A stretch of 45,809 nt of DNA from Syntrophomonas sp. DTU019 (lineage in GTDB: Bacteria; Bacillota; Syntrophomonadia; Syntrophomonadales; Syntrophomonadaceae). The translations under genes and the position numbers were made by a program. Every line of letters begins with the position of its first letter. The stretch's first letter is position 1. A model generated the notes under the pieces. It searched no databases. It saw only the letters and a list, made by a program, of their open reading frames with translations, and was not told the DNA's origin. The DNA lies in the NCBI GenBank assembly GCA_001512785.1, contig LFSQ01000110.1, forward strand, positions 1 to 45,809, written 5' to 3'. Shown here one piece after another: positions 33,011-41,964 of the stretch.

Positions 33011-33914
33011 CTTCCTTCTCCAGGTCTACCACACCTGGCTTCATGTCGAGCTGCTGCAGCATGTGATAATACTCTTGAGGGGTAATTTCTTCCACGGGCT
33101 TGCCAATCAGGGATACAATCAAGGCCTCGATCACATTGGTTCCAAAAGACCGCCCGCCCATGTTGGGTGTGGTGGTGATAACCTTGCTGATGCCGCATCG
33201 TTTTAAAAGCCGCATGTCATCGCGGGTAGTGGTGTTGGTAATGATGATCTGCCCGTTGAGCTTCTCGGGCAGGTAACGCTTGATATAGTTGAAGTCACCG
33301 GCAATAACATCTGCTTGATAATAATATTGCGAATGCTTGGGAATTATGACTTCCTGATCCTTTCCCGTGGGATAGAGCATGTCAAAGGGCAGGTTCACCA
33401 CCACCGGGGCAAACATCCGGCCTATCACTTTCAAAGCCTTTAACGACTTGAGCGGTATGGGTATACCCAGGGTATAGATCAAATCACCCAGGGTCAGATC
33501 AGCCCCTGCCTCCTCTAAGGCTTCGGCCATGCCGAAGCGATCGGCTGCGCTTACCATCAGCACCTTTTTCCCGCGCAGGTCCAGAATCCCGCTATGCTGG
33601 ATATCCAGCACGCATTTGCGTTCCAGGGTATTCTTGAGCCCGCTCCCATCCACCATAGGGGTCTTCCTGGCAACCAGCAGTTTTTTGGCGTCTTTGATAA
33701 CATAACGCTTGCCGGCAATGTAGACATAAAGGTCAATGCCGCCCATGCCGAAAGCATCAACCCTGCCATCCAGATCCTTTATCAGCCGAATGGCCTTGTC
33801 CCAATCCCCATCGGTGCCAATCCGTTCGATGAGGAACCTCTCTCCTGCAAACTCGGTCTCAAAGCTATGATCACGCTTTGAAGAACCCAGGCTCACACTG
33901 ACGATGCGTTTCAA
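33003..33914 (-). CDS. Uncharacterised protein (sometimes named quinate 5-dehydrogenase in relatives)
   Basis: This is a 303-residue soluble protein. A Rossmann-like element GKKVLMVSAADRFGMAEAL lies at about 134-152, but without a clear GxGxxG. An ITNTTTRDD strand and a C-terminal TPNMGGRSFGTNVIEA segment are also visible. To my recollection, homologues in Clostridia are sometimes labelled quinate 5-dehydrogenase, but nothing here proves that activity and no shikimate-pathway gene is near. The TTG start has GGAGG seven bases upstream. It lies between an HTH regulator and the partner gene at 32105. Confidence 0.6.
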   Translation of the reverse strand: MKRIVSVSLGSSKRDHSFETEFAGERFLIERIGTDGDWDKAIRLIKDLDGRVDAFGMGGIDLYVYIAGKRYVIKDAKKLLVARKTPMVDGSGLKNTLERKCVLDIQHSGILDLRGKKVLMVSAADRFGMAEALEEAGADLTLGDLIYTLGIPIPLKSLKALKVIGRMFAPVVVNLPFDMLYPTGKDQEVIIPKHSQYYYQADVIAGDFNYIKRYLPEKLNGQIIITNTTTRDDMRLLKRCGISKVITTTPNMGGRSFGTNVIEALIVSLIGKPVEEITPQEYYHMLQQLDMKPGVVDLEKEDV

Positions 33915-33945
33915 TCGAGTACCTCCTCCGTCTGCACATAGCTCT

Positions 33946-34476
33946 TTACCGAGCAGATTTAACCGAGCGTAAGATTTTTTTCAAGTGTTCAGGGTCAACC
34001 CATTTGTCTTCAACGATAGGGGAAGTACCAATTTCAATGGGAATTACCTGGGCATCGAGAATACTCTCAATCAGTTTCAAGCGCGTGTCTGAGCCAATCA
34101 GAATAACCACGTCAAATTCGCGCGCTTTGGCTATCAAATCCATCAATTCATTGAGCAAATCCTTGCCGCTGCGGTTGTTGACATAATCAAGGCGTTCTTT
34201 TTCCGTCATCAAGAATATGAAATCGACCCCTTCTTTTTCCAGAATGGCTTCAATTTCATCCTTGTTCTTGATAGGGAAGCCCACACAGGCAATGGACTGG
34301 CCTTTGCGCAGTTCACCGATCTTCTCCAGGCGGGAGATAAAAGAACGGTCGATCATCAGCCGGTCAGCCACCTCTTGCTGGGAAAAGCCGCGCGTCCTTA
34401 AAACCAGGGCCTTTTTCAGGGTCGATGATATTTTGCTCCAGCTCACGATTTTGTCTTGAATACGGTAAAATTCCAT
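33946..34476 (-). CDS. Helix-turn-helix transcriptional regulator with C-terminal Rossmann-like domain
   Basis: The 176-residue protein has an XRE-like helix-turn-helix at about 24-52 (FSQQEVADRLMIDRSFISRLEK). The C-terminal part from about 60 alternates beta strands and helices (QSIACVGFPIKNKDEI, DVVILIGSDTRLKLIES), which may bind a ligand. ATG 34476 with AAGGGG is chosen; the ATG at 34527 lies upstream of the predicted transcription start. It precedes the two uncharacterised genes by 31 bases and probably controls them. Confidence 0.78.
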   Translation of the reverse strand: MEFYRIQDKIVSWSKISSTLKKALVLRTRGFSQQEVADRLMIDRSFISRLEKIGELRKGQSIACVGFPIKNKDEIEAILEKEGVDFIFLMTEKERLDYVNNRSGKDLLNELMDLIAKAREFDVVILIGSDTRLKLIESILDAQVIPIEIGTSPIVEDKWVDPEHLKKILRSVKSAR

Positions 34477-34517
34477 AGGCTGCCCCTTGAGCACAAAATG
34501 TATACAATCTGCCTTAT

Positions 34518-34546
34518 ATTCTAGCATTTTACCGTGATTGGGGCAA
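34518..34546 (-). promoter_or_regulatory. Sigma-A-type promoter of the regulator operon
   Basis: Minus strand TTGCCC (34541-34546), a 17-base spacer and TAGAAT (34518-34523). Transcription would begin near 34511, about 35 bases before the chosen regulator start. Confidence 0.55.
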
Positions 34547-34614
34547 CAACCCGGGGTTTTTAAAACATGGGCAGGACGGTTTTCCGGGGCGGACCAACAG
34601 CTATGGGTCTATGT

Positions 34615-35580
34615 TCACGCATGTATGGTGATGGAGGCCAAAGCGGCCAAGAGCTCTTCGCGGGTGACGGCCTGATTGATAGCCTCGCGTACCCGGCTGG
34701 CTCCCTTTAAACCCTTGCAATACCAGGCAAAATGCTTGCGCATCTCCCGGACCGCAGTGTACTCACCTTTATACTGTATAGCCAGGTCCAGGTGTTTACG
34801 AGCAGCAAGAAACCGCTCCTCTAAGGTGGGAGGGGAAAGCACACGTCCCTCTTCCAGCAAGGCCACCGTCTCGCGGAAGATAAAGGGGTTGCCCATAGCC
34901 CCCCGCCCGATCATCAGTGCATCACAACCGGTTTCAGCCATCATCCGCACAGCATCTGCAGCTGACCATATGTCTCCATTGCCGATCACTGGTATATTGA
35001 GATGCTCTTTGAGAAGCTTAATAGCTCCCCAATCGGCATGTCCAGAGAAAAACTCCTGCCTGGTGCGGGGATGCAGGGCTACCGCTTTGACACCGGCTGC
35101 TTCAGCTATAAGGGCAATCTCCAGGTAATTAATTTGGGTTTCATCCCAGCCTTTGCGGATTTTCACCGTTACCGGCACCTTCACCGCATCGAGGACTGCG
35201 TGCAGCACATCGCGCACTTTGGCCGCATCCCTCATCAGGGCTGCGCCTCCTCCATTGCGCACCACCTTGGGGGTAGGGCAGCCCATGTTTATGTCGATAA
35301 TCCTGGCGCCAAGCCTTTCTAATATCCGGGCGGCTTTGGCCATAGCCCCGGGATGGGAGCCAAACAGCTGCACTGCCACCAGCCCCGGTTCCCCCTCCAC
35401 AGCGGCCATCTGCAGGGTTCTGGCCTGATTGTAAACCAGACCCATGTCACTGATCATTTCGGTGTAGACCAGGCCACAACCGAACAAGCGAGCCATATCC
35501 CGGCCCGCCCTGTCTGTTACCCCGGCCAGCGGCGCTGCCACCACCCGGTTGGGTATTTTTATATCGCCAATTCTGAACAT
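34615..35580 (-). CDS. dusB: tRNA-dihydrouridine synthase
   Basis: The 321-residue FMN enzyme reduces uridines in tRNA. It has the family motifs APLAGVTDRAGRDM at the N-terminus, NMGCPTPKVVRNGGGAALM with the catalytic Cys, HPRTRQEFFSGHADW, GNGDIWSAADA and MIGRGAMGNP. ATG 35580 follows GGGG and lies just after the coaX stop; a TTG two codons upstream overlaps it. It is the last gene of the long cofactor operon. Confidence 0.93.
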   Translation of the reverse strand: MFRIGDIKIPNRVVAAPLAGVTDRAGRDMARLFGCGLVYTEMISDMGLVYNQARTLQMAAVEGEPGLVAVQLFGSHPGAMAKAARILERLGARIIDINMGCPTPKVVRNGGGAALMRDAAKVRDVLHAVLDAVKVPVTVKIRKGWDETQINYLEIALIAEAAGVKAVALHPRTRQEFFSGHADWGAIKLLKEHLNIPVIGNGDIWSAADAVRMMAETGCDALMIGRGAMGNPFIFRETVALLEEGRVLSPPTLEERFLAARKHLDLAIQYKGEYTAVREMRKHFAWYCKGLKGASRVREAINQAVTREELLAALASITIHA

Positions 35581-35582
35581 AA

Positions 35583-36359
35583 TCAACCCCGGTTCAATTC
35601 GTATATCAGGCGCAGGCCTTCCATGGTCAGAAGATCATCGATCACATCGATGCAATCCGTTTCCCCGGCAATTATGCTGGCCAGGCCACCGGTGGCCACC
35701 ACCTTGGGTTCGTAGCCCAATTCCTTTTTCATGCGGTTTATAATCCCTTCTACCTGGCCGACAAAGCCATAGATTATGCCTGCCTGTATGCTGCTGATGG
35801 TGTTCTTGCCCACCAGGCTTTTGGGTTTGACCAGTTCAACCCGGGGGAGCTTGGCCGTTCTGGAAACCAGTGCTTCGGTAGAGATTTTAATGCCCGGGGC
35901 AATAGCGCCTCCCAGGTATTCCCCCTTGTGATTTATCACACAGAATGTGGTAGCAGTGCCGAAATCCACTATTATCAGCGGGCCGCCATATTTATGATAG
36001 CCGGCCACCGCGTTGACTACCCGGTCAGCCCCCACCTCACGGGGGTTGTCGTATTTTATGGCCAGCCCGGTCCGGATTCCCGCTTCCACTATCAGGGGCT
36101 TGCATTTGAAGTACTTGGTGCTGAGACACTCCAATTCCATCATGACCGTAGGTACTACCGATGAAATAACCACCGCATCAATCTGTTTAAAGCCCAGTCC
36201 ATTTAAACCGAACAGCTGGCTTACTATGATGGCATACTCGTCGCAGGTGCGCATGGTATCGGTGCGAATGCGCCAGTGCCCCACCAAGTCCTGTTTGTTC
36301 CATACCCCGGCGGACATATTGGTGTTGCCTACATCGAAAACACATATCATGTTATTCAT
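35583..36359 (-). CDS. coaX: Type III pantothenate kinase
   Basis: The 258-residue kinase phosphorylates pantothenate in the first committed step to CoA. It has the ASKHA-fold phosphate loops [11 protein letters not shown] at the N-terminus and [11 protein letters not shown] in the middle, plus [16 protein letters not shown] and AIAPGIKIS. The type III form is typical of Clostridia. It lies downstream of panB, panC and panD in the same operon and completes the route to phosphopantothenate. Confidence 0.95.
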   Translation of the reverse strand: MNNMICVFDVGNTNMSAGVWNKQDLVGHWRIRTDTMRTCDEYAIIVSQLFGLNGLGFKQIDAVVISSVVPTVMMELECLSTKYFKCKPLIVEAGIRTGLAIKYDNPREVGADRVVNAVAGYHKYGGPLIIVDFGTATTFCVINHKGEYLGGAIAPGIKISTEALVSRTAKLPRVELVKPKSLVGKNTISSIQAGIIYGFVGQVEGIINRMKKELGYEPKVVATGGLASIIAGETDCIDVIDDLLTMEGLRLIYELNRG

Positions 36360-36410
36360 CTCCTATCCTCACAGCCCCTGTTAACCGCAGCTTAAGCCTG
36401 CCCGGCCATA

Positions 36411-37250
36411 CTAATAAACCTCGACCAGGTCGAAACTGATATCCAGGCTCTGTATGGAGTGGGTCAAGGCACCAACGGAAATAAAGTCCACCCCTGTAGC
36501 TGCGACTTCTTCCAGGCGCTCTTCGGTGATCCCTCCGGAGGCTTCTACAAGGGCCCGGCCGGCCACCAGTTCAACCGCCTTTTGCATAGCAGGGGTATCC
36601 ATGTTATCGAGCATAATTATATCCGCTCCGGCTTGTAAAGCCTCTTCCAGCTGCTCAAGGGTTCTCACTTCAACCTCAATCTTGACGGTTATCGGCACGG
36701 CCCGGCGCAAGGCTTGTACTGCCGGCAGTATTCCGCCCGCAGCCACGATATGATTGTCTTTGATCATTACCCCGTCGTACAGCCCAAAACGGTGATTCCT
36801 GCCGCCTCCGACCCTTACCGCATATTTTTCCAGTTCCCGCAGGCCCGGGGAAGTCTTGCGGGTATCTACGATTTGAGCCCTGTAGCCGCTGATTTTTTCC
36901 ACCATCCTGCGGGTACGGGTAGCAATCCCGCTGAGGCGCTGTAATAGATTGAGCGCTACTCTCTCCCCTCCCAACAGGGCGGCGGTTTTGCCGCTGAATT
37001 CTGCAATCAGTTGCCCGCTTTCAACCCTCTGCCCGTCGGCAACAAAGATCTGGCTCCTGACCTCCGGGTCCAAATGGCGAAATACGGCCTGGCATATCCA
37101 GGTTCCTGCAATTATGCCCGCTGCTTTGGCTACCAGGACCCCTCTGGCCTGCTGCTCTGCAGGAAGCAGGTTATAGGTGGTTATATCCTGGCGGCCGATA
37201 TCCTCTTGCAAGGCCTGTTTGATTATGGTGTTTATAATGTCCATGTTCAT
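36411..37250 (-). CDS. nadC: Nicotinate-nucleotide pyrophosphorylase (quinolinate phosphoribosyltransferase)
   Basis: The 279-residue enzyme makes nicotinate mononucleotide from quinolinate and PRPP. It shows QEDIGRQDITT, the LQRLSGIATRTRRMV helix, DTRKTSPGLRELEKYAVRVGGGRNHR, and the barrel segments KIEVEVRTLEQ, IMLDN and EASGGI. The length is normal. It follows nadB and nadA in the operon. Confidence 0.96.
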   Translation of the reverse strand: MNMDIINTIIKQALQEDIGRQDITTYNLLPAEQQARGVLVAKAAGIIAGTWICQAVFRHLDPEVRSQIFVADGQRVESGQLIAEFSGKTAALLGGERVALNLLQRLSGIATRTRRMVEKISGYRAQIVDTRKTSPGLRELEKYAVRVGGGRNHRFGLYDGVMIKDNHIVAAGGILPAVQALRRAVPITVKIEVEVRTLEQLEEALQAGADIIMLDNMDTPAMQKAVELVAGRALVEASGGITEERLEEVAATGVDFISVGALTHSIQSLDISFDLVEVY

Positions 37251-37279
37251 CTTCTTGATGTATTCCCCCTGTCCTGGGT

Positions 37280-38881
37280 TTAACAGTTCATAAAACTGAT
37301 TTCCTTTATCCAGCGCAGATCATCGCGGTGCGGATAATCGGAGCGATAATGCCCGCCGCGGCTCTCTTTACGCCATAAACAGGCCTGAATGATGATGCGG
37401 GCCAGAATCAGCATATTTACGGTCTCATAATAATTCACTATATCCCCCTGGCGCTGTATGGAATGATAGAGGCTGTCGACCTCCAGATAGGCCTGTTTTA
37501 AGCCCTTCTCATTCCTTATAATGCCCACATGTTCCCACATAATATCGCGCAGCCGGTTTCTGGCCTCCTCAGGACTAACCCCGTCCGGGCTGGGGCAAAA
37601 AACCCATCCCGAATCGAAGTGGCGGTATATCTCTTCCGCATCGACTTGACGGCGGTACATTATCTCCTCCGCCTTGTCGACAATGCGCTGCCCGAATACA
37701 ATCCCCTCCAAAAGGGAATTGCTGGCCAGCCGGTTGGCCCCATGAACCCCGGTGCAGGCGGTTTCCCCGCAGGCGTACAGTCCACTGATGCCGGTTTCCC
37801 CGTAAGTATTGGTGCCTACCCCGCCCATGATGAAATGCGCTGCCGGCGAAACCGGGACATAAGTGGTGGTGATGTCAATCCCTTTTGCCAGACAGGTGCG
37901 GTAGATGTTGGGAAAGCGCTGCGGTGCATTGGGGATAACGGTCATATCCAGGTAAACCTGAGGTTCTCCGGTCTTCTGCAGCTCATTCCATATGGCCCGG
38001 GATACGACATCGCGCGGGGCCAGCTCCAACAAGGGGTGATATTTTTCCATAAAGCGCTCCCCTTCACTGTTGTACAGTATGGCCCCTTCGCCCCGCACCG
38101 CTTCCGATATCAAAAAGCGCTGGGATTCGTGGCTGAATAACACGGTGGGATGAAACTGGAAAAATTCCATATCGGTGAGCTTGCACCCGGCCCGAAAACA
38201 TGCGGACATACCGTCACCGGTAGCCACGTCGGGGTTGGTGGTATGTTTGTAAATCTGCCCCAGCCCACCGGTTGCGATGATCAGCGCGCGGGCGCTGTAA
38301 ATGATAGGCTCACCTTTTTGGGTGTCATAGAATAAGGCGCCGAAACACTCGCTGCAGTGCTCATCAGTCAATATATCCAGCAGGAAAAGATCCTCCTTGA
38401 TCTCGATGCGCCGGTTGAATTTAAGCTTCTTTACCAGGGCGCCCCGGATAGCGGCACCGGTAGTATCGGCGGCATGCAGGATACGGGCCTTGCTGTGAGC
38501 CCCCTCGCGCGCCAGGGCAATCGCCCCATCTTTCATGTCGAATTGGGCCCCGGCAGCGATGAGTTCCCTGACCCGCTCCGGTCCTTCGCGCACCAGCACA
38601 TCCACCGCTTCTATATTGCACAGGCCGGCCCCCGCTTCCAGTGTATCCTCCAGATGAAGAAAGGGGGAATCCTCCTCATGCACTGCGGCAGCAATCCCCC
38701 CCTGGGCCAAACCGGTATTGGAATCATCTATATTTTTTTTGGTAGCAACTATCACTTCACCATACTGTGAAGCCTTCAACGCCGTAAACAAACCGGCAAT
38801 GCCGGTTCCCACTATCAGGAAATCGGTCTTTACCACCGGGGTATGGCTGCCTAAATCTTCAATGTAACGAGTAGTGATCAT
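37280..38881 (-). CDS. nadB: L-aspartate oxidase
   Basis: The 533-residue FAD enzyme oxidises aspartate to iminoaspartate. It has the FAD motif VGTGIAGLFTALKA, NTGLAQGGIAAAV, the HAADTTGAAIRGAL segment, ATGGLGQIYKHTTNP and GLYACGETACTGVHGANRLASNSLLEG. In an anaerobe, fumarate rather than oxygen is the likely electron acceptor (family knowledge). It lies between nadA and nadC, with gaps of about 30 bases. Confidence 0.96.
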   Translation of the reverse strand: MITTRYIEDLGSHTPVVKTDFLIVGTGIAGLFTALKASQYGEVIVATKKNIDDSNTGLAQGGIAAAVHEEDSPFLHLEDTLEAGAGLCNIEAVDVLVREGPERVRELIAAGAQFDMKDGAIALAREGAHSKARILHAADTTGAAIRGALVKKLKFNRRIEIKEDLFLLDILTDEHCSECFGALFYDTQKGEPIIYSARALIIATGGLGQIYKHTTNPDVATGDGMSACFRAGCKLTDMEFFQFHPTVLFSHESQRFLISEAVRGEGAILYNSEGERFMEKYHPLLELAPRDVVSRAIWNELQKTGEPQVYLDMTVIPNAPQRFPNIYRTCLAKGIDITTTYVPVSPAAHFIMGGVGTNTYGETGISGLYACGETACTGVHGANRLASNSLLEGIVFGQRIVDKAEEIMYRRQVDAEEIYRHFDSGWVFCPSPDGVSPEEARNRLRDIMWEHVGIIRNEKGLKQAYLEVDSLYHSIQRQGDIVNYYETVNMLILARIIIQACLWRKESRGGHYRSDYPHRDDLRWIKEISFMNC

Positions 38882-38906
38882 TTCTCTTGCCCCCTGCCAG
38901 ACCGTA

Positions 38907-39830
38907 TCAAGGCCGGATCGCCAGCATTTTTTGCAGGGCCTGGGCGGCCTTTTCCCTGATCATTTCGGGAACCGTTATACTATGCTGCCCTTTTTCAAGA
39001 CACTCCGCCAGTACGGGTAAAGTGATCAATTTCATGTCCGGGCAGCTAAAACCGCTGCGGGCTATGAAAAATTCCTTGTCCGGGCAGTTTTTCTTCAGGG
39101 TATAGAGGAAACCCTGCTCCGTTCCGATGATGAATTGACGATCAGGGCTGCTCTTCACATATTCCAAAATGCCGCCGGTGGAGCAGACCGCATCTGCCAT
39201 GGCGGTTATCTCCGGAGTACACTCGGGGTGCACAACCAGCCTGGCCTGCGGATGTTCCTGTTGACAGGCTATGACTTCCGCTTTCTGCAGCCGGTCATGT
39301 ATGGGGCAGTATCCCGGCCATAAAATCATGTCCCGGCCGGTTTGTGAAGCTACATAATGCCCCAGATTGCGATCCGGTACAAAGATAATCCTCTGCTCCG
39401 GAGGAATGCTCCGCACCACGGCTACCGCATTGGAAGAGGTGCAGCACAGGTCGCTTTCGGCCTTCACCTCGGCAGAAGAATTGACATAGCTGACTACTAT
39501 GGCCTCAGGGTGTTCCTCTTTCAAGGCCCGCAGCTGCTGCGCTGAAACCATATCTGCCATGGGACAGCCGGCTTCAAGTGCAGGCAGCAAAACGGTTTTG
39601 TCGGGGTTCAGAATCTTGGCGCTTTCGGCCATAAAACGAACCCCGCAAAGCACTATTACCTCGGCCTGGGTTTCGGTCGCTTTTTGCGCCAGGCTTAAAG
39701 AATCCCCCACATAATCGGCTATCTCCTGAATCTCCGGCAGCTGATAATAATGGGCTAAAATCACGGCTCCTTTGAGTTGCTTTAGCTGCGCAATGTGCTC
39801 CTGCCACTGCTCGGGTACCTGCATAAGCAT
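38907..39830 (-). CDS. nadA: Quinolinate synthase A
   Basis: The 307-residue 4Fe-4S enzyme condenses iminoaspartate with dihydroxyacetone phosphate to quinolinate. The three cluster cysteines are seen in VLCGVRFMAESAK, HPECTPEI and SGFSCPDM. The substrate-site HYYQLPEIQEIADYVGDS and CTSSNAV segments are conserved. ATG 39830 has AGGA eight bases upstream; a second in-frame ATG at 39824 is also plausible. It is part of the nadA-nadB-nadC set. Confidence 0.96.
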   Translation of the reverse strand: MLMQVPEQWQEHIAQLKQLKGAVILAHYYQLPEIQEIADYVGDSLSLAQKATETQAEVIVLCGVRFMAESAKILNPDKTVLLPALEAGCPMADMVSAQQLRALKEEHPEAIVVSYVNSSAEVKAESDLCCTSSNAVAVVRSIPPEQRIIFVPDRNLGHYVASQTGRDMILWPGYCPIHDRLQKAEVIACQQEHPQARLVVHPECTPEITAMADAVCSTGGILEYVKSSPDRQFIIGTEQGFLYTLKKNCPDKEFFIARSGFSCPDMKLITLPVLAECLEKGQHSITVPEMIREKAAQALQKMLAIRP

Positions 39831-39841
39831 ACCTTCTATCC

Positions 39842-40201
39842 TTATTTATTGATGGGCTGAATCCTGTTGTGCTCATCTACAAAGATTACTTTCGGGGTGT
39901 GCTGCCGGCACTCCTCCTGAGAAAGCAAGCTGTAGGTGAGTATGATGATTATATCGCCTTTTTGTACCAGCCTGGCAGCGGCTCCATTCAAACACATCAC
40001 CCCGGAACCCCGCTGGCCGGCTATTACATAGGTGTCAAAGCGTTCCCCGTTATTGATATTAACAATCGTCACCTTTTCGTTTTCCAGAATGTCCGCGGCT
40101 TCCATTAAATCCTCATCGATGGTGATCGAGCCGATATAATTCAGATTGGACTCGGTTACCACAGCCCGGTGAATCTTGGACTTGAGCATGCTGCGAAACA
40201 T
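39842..40201 (-). CDS. panD: Aspartate 1-decarboxylase (pyruvoyl precursor)
   Basis: The 119-residue proenzyme makes beta-alanine from aspartate. The self-cleavage site is Gly24-Ser25 in NYIGSITID, which yields the pyruvoyl group. The conserved [19 protein letters not shown] segment follows. The length is typical. It starts three bases after the panC stop codon, so the two halves of the pantothenate substrate pair are coupled. Confidence 0.96.
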   Translation of the reverse strand: MFRSMLKSKIHRAVVTESNLNYIGSITIDEDLMEAADILENEKVTIVNINNGERFDTYVIAGQRGSGVMCLNGAAARLVQKGDIIIILTYSLLSQEECRQHTPKVIFVDEHNRIQPINK

Positions 40202-40203
40202 GA

Positions 40204-41051
40204 TTACACCTCCACCAACAGGTTATCGATTAGTCTTGTGCTGCCGATTTTAACCGCCAGGGCTATGAGGACATTTCTGTCCACCTGTTCAACATCGCTC
40301 AGATCGGCAGCATCATAAATTTCAACGTAATCTATATTTGCCTGGGGGCTGGCTGCAATCACTGCTCGCATGATTTCTTTTAATCTGGCAACATCTCTTT
40401 CCCCTTGCTTGATCCGGCTGTGAGCCTCGGCCAAAGCCTTGCTCAATACCAGGGCCTGCTTGCGCTGCTCGGCATCCAAATATACATTGCGGGAGCTTTT
40501 GGCCAGGCCATCGGCTTCTCTTACAATTGGAACCCTGACTATTTCTATTGGGAAGTTCAGTTCGCGAACCATCTTTTCTATGACCATGGCCTGCTGTGCA
40601 TCTTTCTGCCCGAAATAGGCCTTATCAGGCAGGCATATGTTGAACAGCTTGGATACCACTGTAGCCACACCTTTAAAATGTCCGGGCCTTGAGGCGCCAC
40701 ACAGCTTGGCGGTGATTTCGCCGCCAACCTCAACAAAGGTATGGTAACCGGCAGGATACATCTCGCTTATGGAAGGTGCAAACAGGGCGTCTACTCGCTT
40801 TTCCTCCAATAAAGCCTGATCCCGGCTGAGGTCTCTAGGATAGGTGTCGAAATCCTCTCCTGCCCCAAACTGTATGGGATTGACAAATATACTGACAACT
40901 ACTGTATCGCACTGCTTGCGGGCCTGTTCTACCAGAGCCAGGTGCCCTTCATGAAGATATCCCATGGTCGGAACCAGCCCGATGCTTTTGCCGGCTTTTT
41001 TTGGTCGATGCACCATTGTTGAGCCGATCCAACCCTATCAAATACCAGCAT
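40204..41051 (-). CDS. panC: Pantothenate synthetase, with an apparent -1 frameshift near the start
   Basis: The enzyme joins pantoate and beta-alanine with ATP. The body, in the frame ending at 40204, has [14 protein letters not shown] (HxGH), [25 protein letters not shown] and the SSRNVYLD loop. The only good ribosome binding site (GGAGGTAAGGAG) serves ATG 41051, whose frame encodes [13 protein letters not shown] up to Lys19 and then leaves the PanC frame. A -1 shift at A AAA AAG (41001-40995) joins the two exactly and gives 282 residues, the usual PanC length. Without it, the in-frame ATG at 41016 has no clear site and gives 270 residues lacking the first beta strand. A missing A in the homopolymer (assembly or sequencing error), real mutation, or programmed or transcriptional slippage are all possible. 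Confidence 0.88.
40995..41002 (-). other. Slippery heptamer in panC
   Basis: Seven A's followed by G on the minus strand. In the frame of ATG 41051 the codons are CAA AAA AAG, so A AAA AAG is in the zero frame, as in the E. coli dnaX slip site. I see no convincing upstream Shine-Dalgarno-like stimulator at the dnaX distance and only a weak downstream hairpin. Confidence 0.6.
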
Positions 41052-41113
41052 CTTTTCTCCTTACCTCCCAGGTGCCTGCACCGCGTTTAATAGCGTCATA
41101 ACGCAGTTCCGGC

Positions 41114-41944
41114 TTAATACAGTTTTTCCAGCACCTCATCTTTGATGGTGAAGCAATGTTCAGGAGCGGGAAAGGTTCCGGCCATGACCTCCTCTTTATA
41201 CTGCTGCAAGGCTTCGATAATGAGCGGTTGCAGGTTGGCAAATTTCTTTACAAACTTGGGAATGTGGCCGTGGAACATACCCAGCATGTCGTTGATGACC
41301 AAAACCTGTCCATCACAATGCGGGCCGGCTCCTATGCCAATGGTCGGGCAGGATACTTCCGCGGTGATGCGCCGGGCCAATTCGGAGGGCACACATTCCA
41401 TCACCAGGGAAAAAACCCCGGCCTCATCCAAAGCTTTAGCATCCTCAATCAGTTTTCGTGCGGTTTCCAGGTCCTTGCCCTGTACCTTGAAGCCCCCCAA
41501 TTGGTTTATCGACTGCGGGGTCAGCCCAATATGTCCCTGCACCGGGATCTGCGCATCCAGGATGGCTTTAATGGTGTCGACCCTTTCGACCCCTCCTTCG
41601 ATTTTAACCGCCTGGGCGCCTCCTTCCTGTATAAGGCGTCCCGCATTGCGGACTGCTTCGGTGATACTGATGTGATAGGAGAGAAAAGGCATATCAGCAA
41701 CCACCATAGCGTTTTGGGCCGCCCGCGAAACTGCTTTGGTATGATGTACCATATCATCCATGGTCACCGGCAGGGTGGTAGAATAACCCAACATGACATT
41801 CCCCAGTGAATCTCCTACCAGAATCATATCGATACCGGCCTGATCTATCATGCCGGCCATTGAATAATCATATCCGGTCAGCATGGTTATTTTCTCTTGC
41901 CTGGCTTTCTTCTCTTTAAGCACTGCTGTGGTAATTCTGGACAT
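41114..41944 (-). CDS. panB: 3-methyl-2-oxobutanoate hydroxymethyltransferase
   Basis: The 276-residue barrel enzyme makes ketopantoate. Motifs include TMLTGYDYSMAGMIDQAG, ILVGDSLGNVMLGY with the metal-binding Asp, MPFLSY, KIEGG, GHIGLTPQS and TIGIGAGPHCDGQVLV. The length is normal. It follows the DUF2520 gene by 20 bases and precedes panC. Confidence 0.97.
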   Translation of the reverse strand: MSRITTAVLKEKKARQEKITMLTGYDYSMAGMIDQAGIDMILVGDSLGNVMLGYSTTLPVTMDDMVHHTKAVSRAAQNAMVVADMPFLSYHISITEAVRNAGRLIQEGGAQAVKIEGGVERVDTIKAILDAQIPVQGHIGLTPQSINQLGGFKVQGKDLETARKLIEDAKALDEAGVFSLVMECVPSELARRITAEVSCPTIGIGAGPHCDGQVLVINDMLGMFHGHIPKFVKKFANLQPLIIEALQQYKEEVMAGTFPAPEHCFTIKDEVLEKLY

Positions 41945-41964
41945 AATCCCACACTCCTTTTTAG

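Noticed and set aside
34477-34527. Longer start (ATG 34527) for the HTH regulator
   Set aside because: It lies upstream of the predicted transcription start and has no ribosome binding site.
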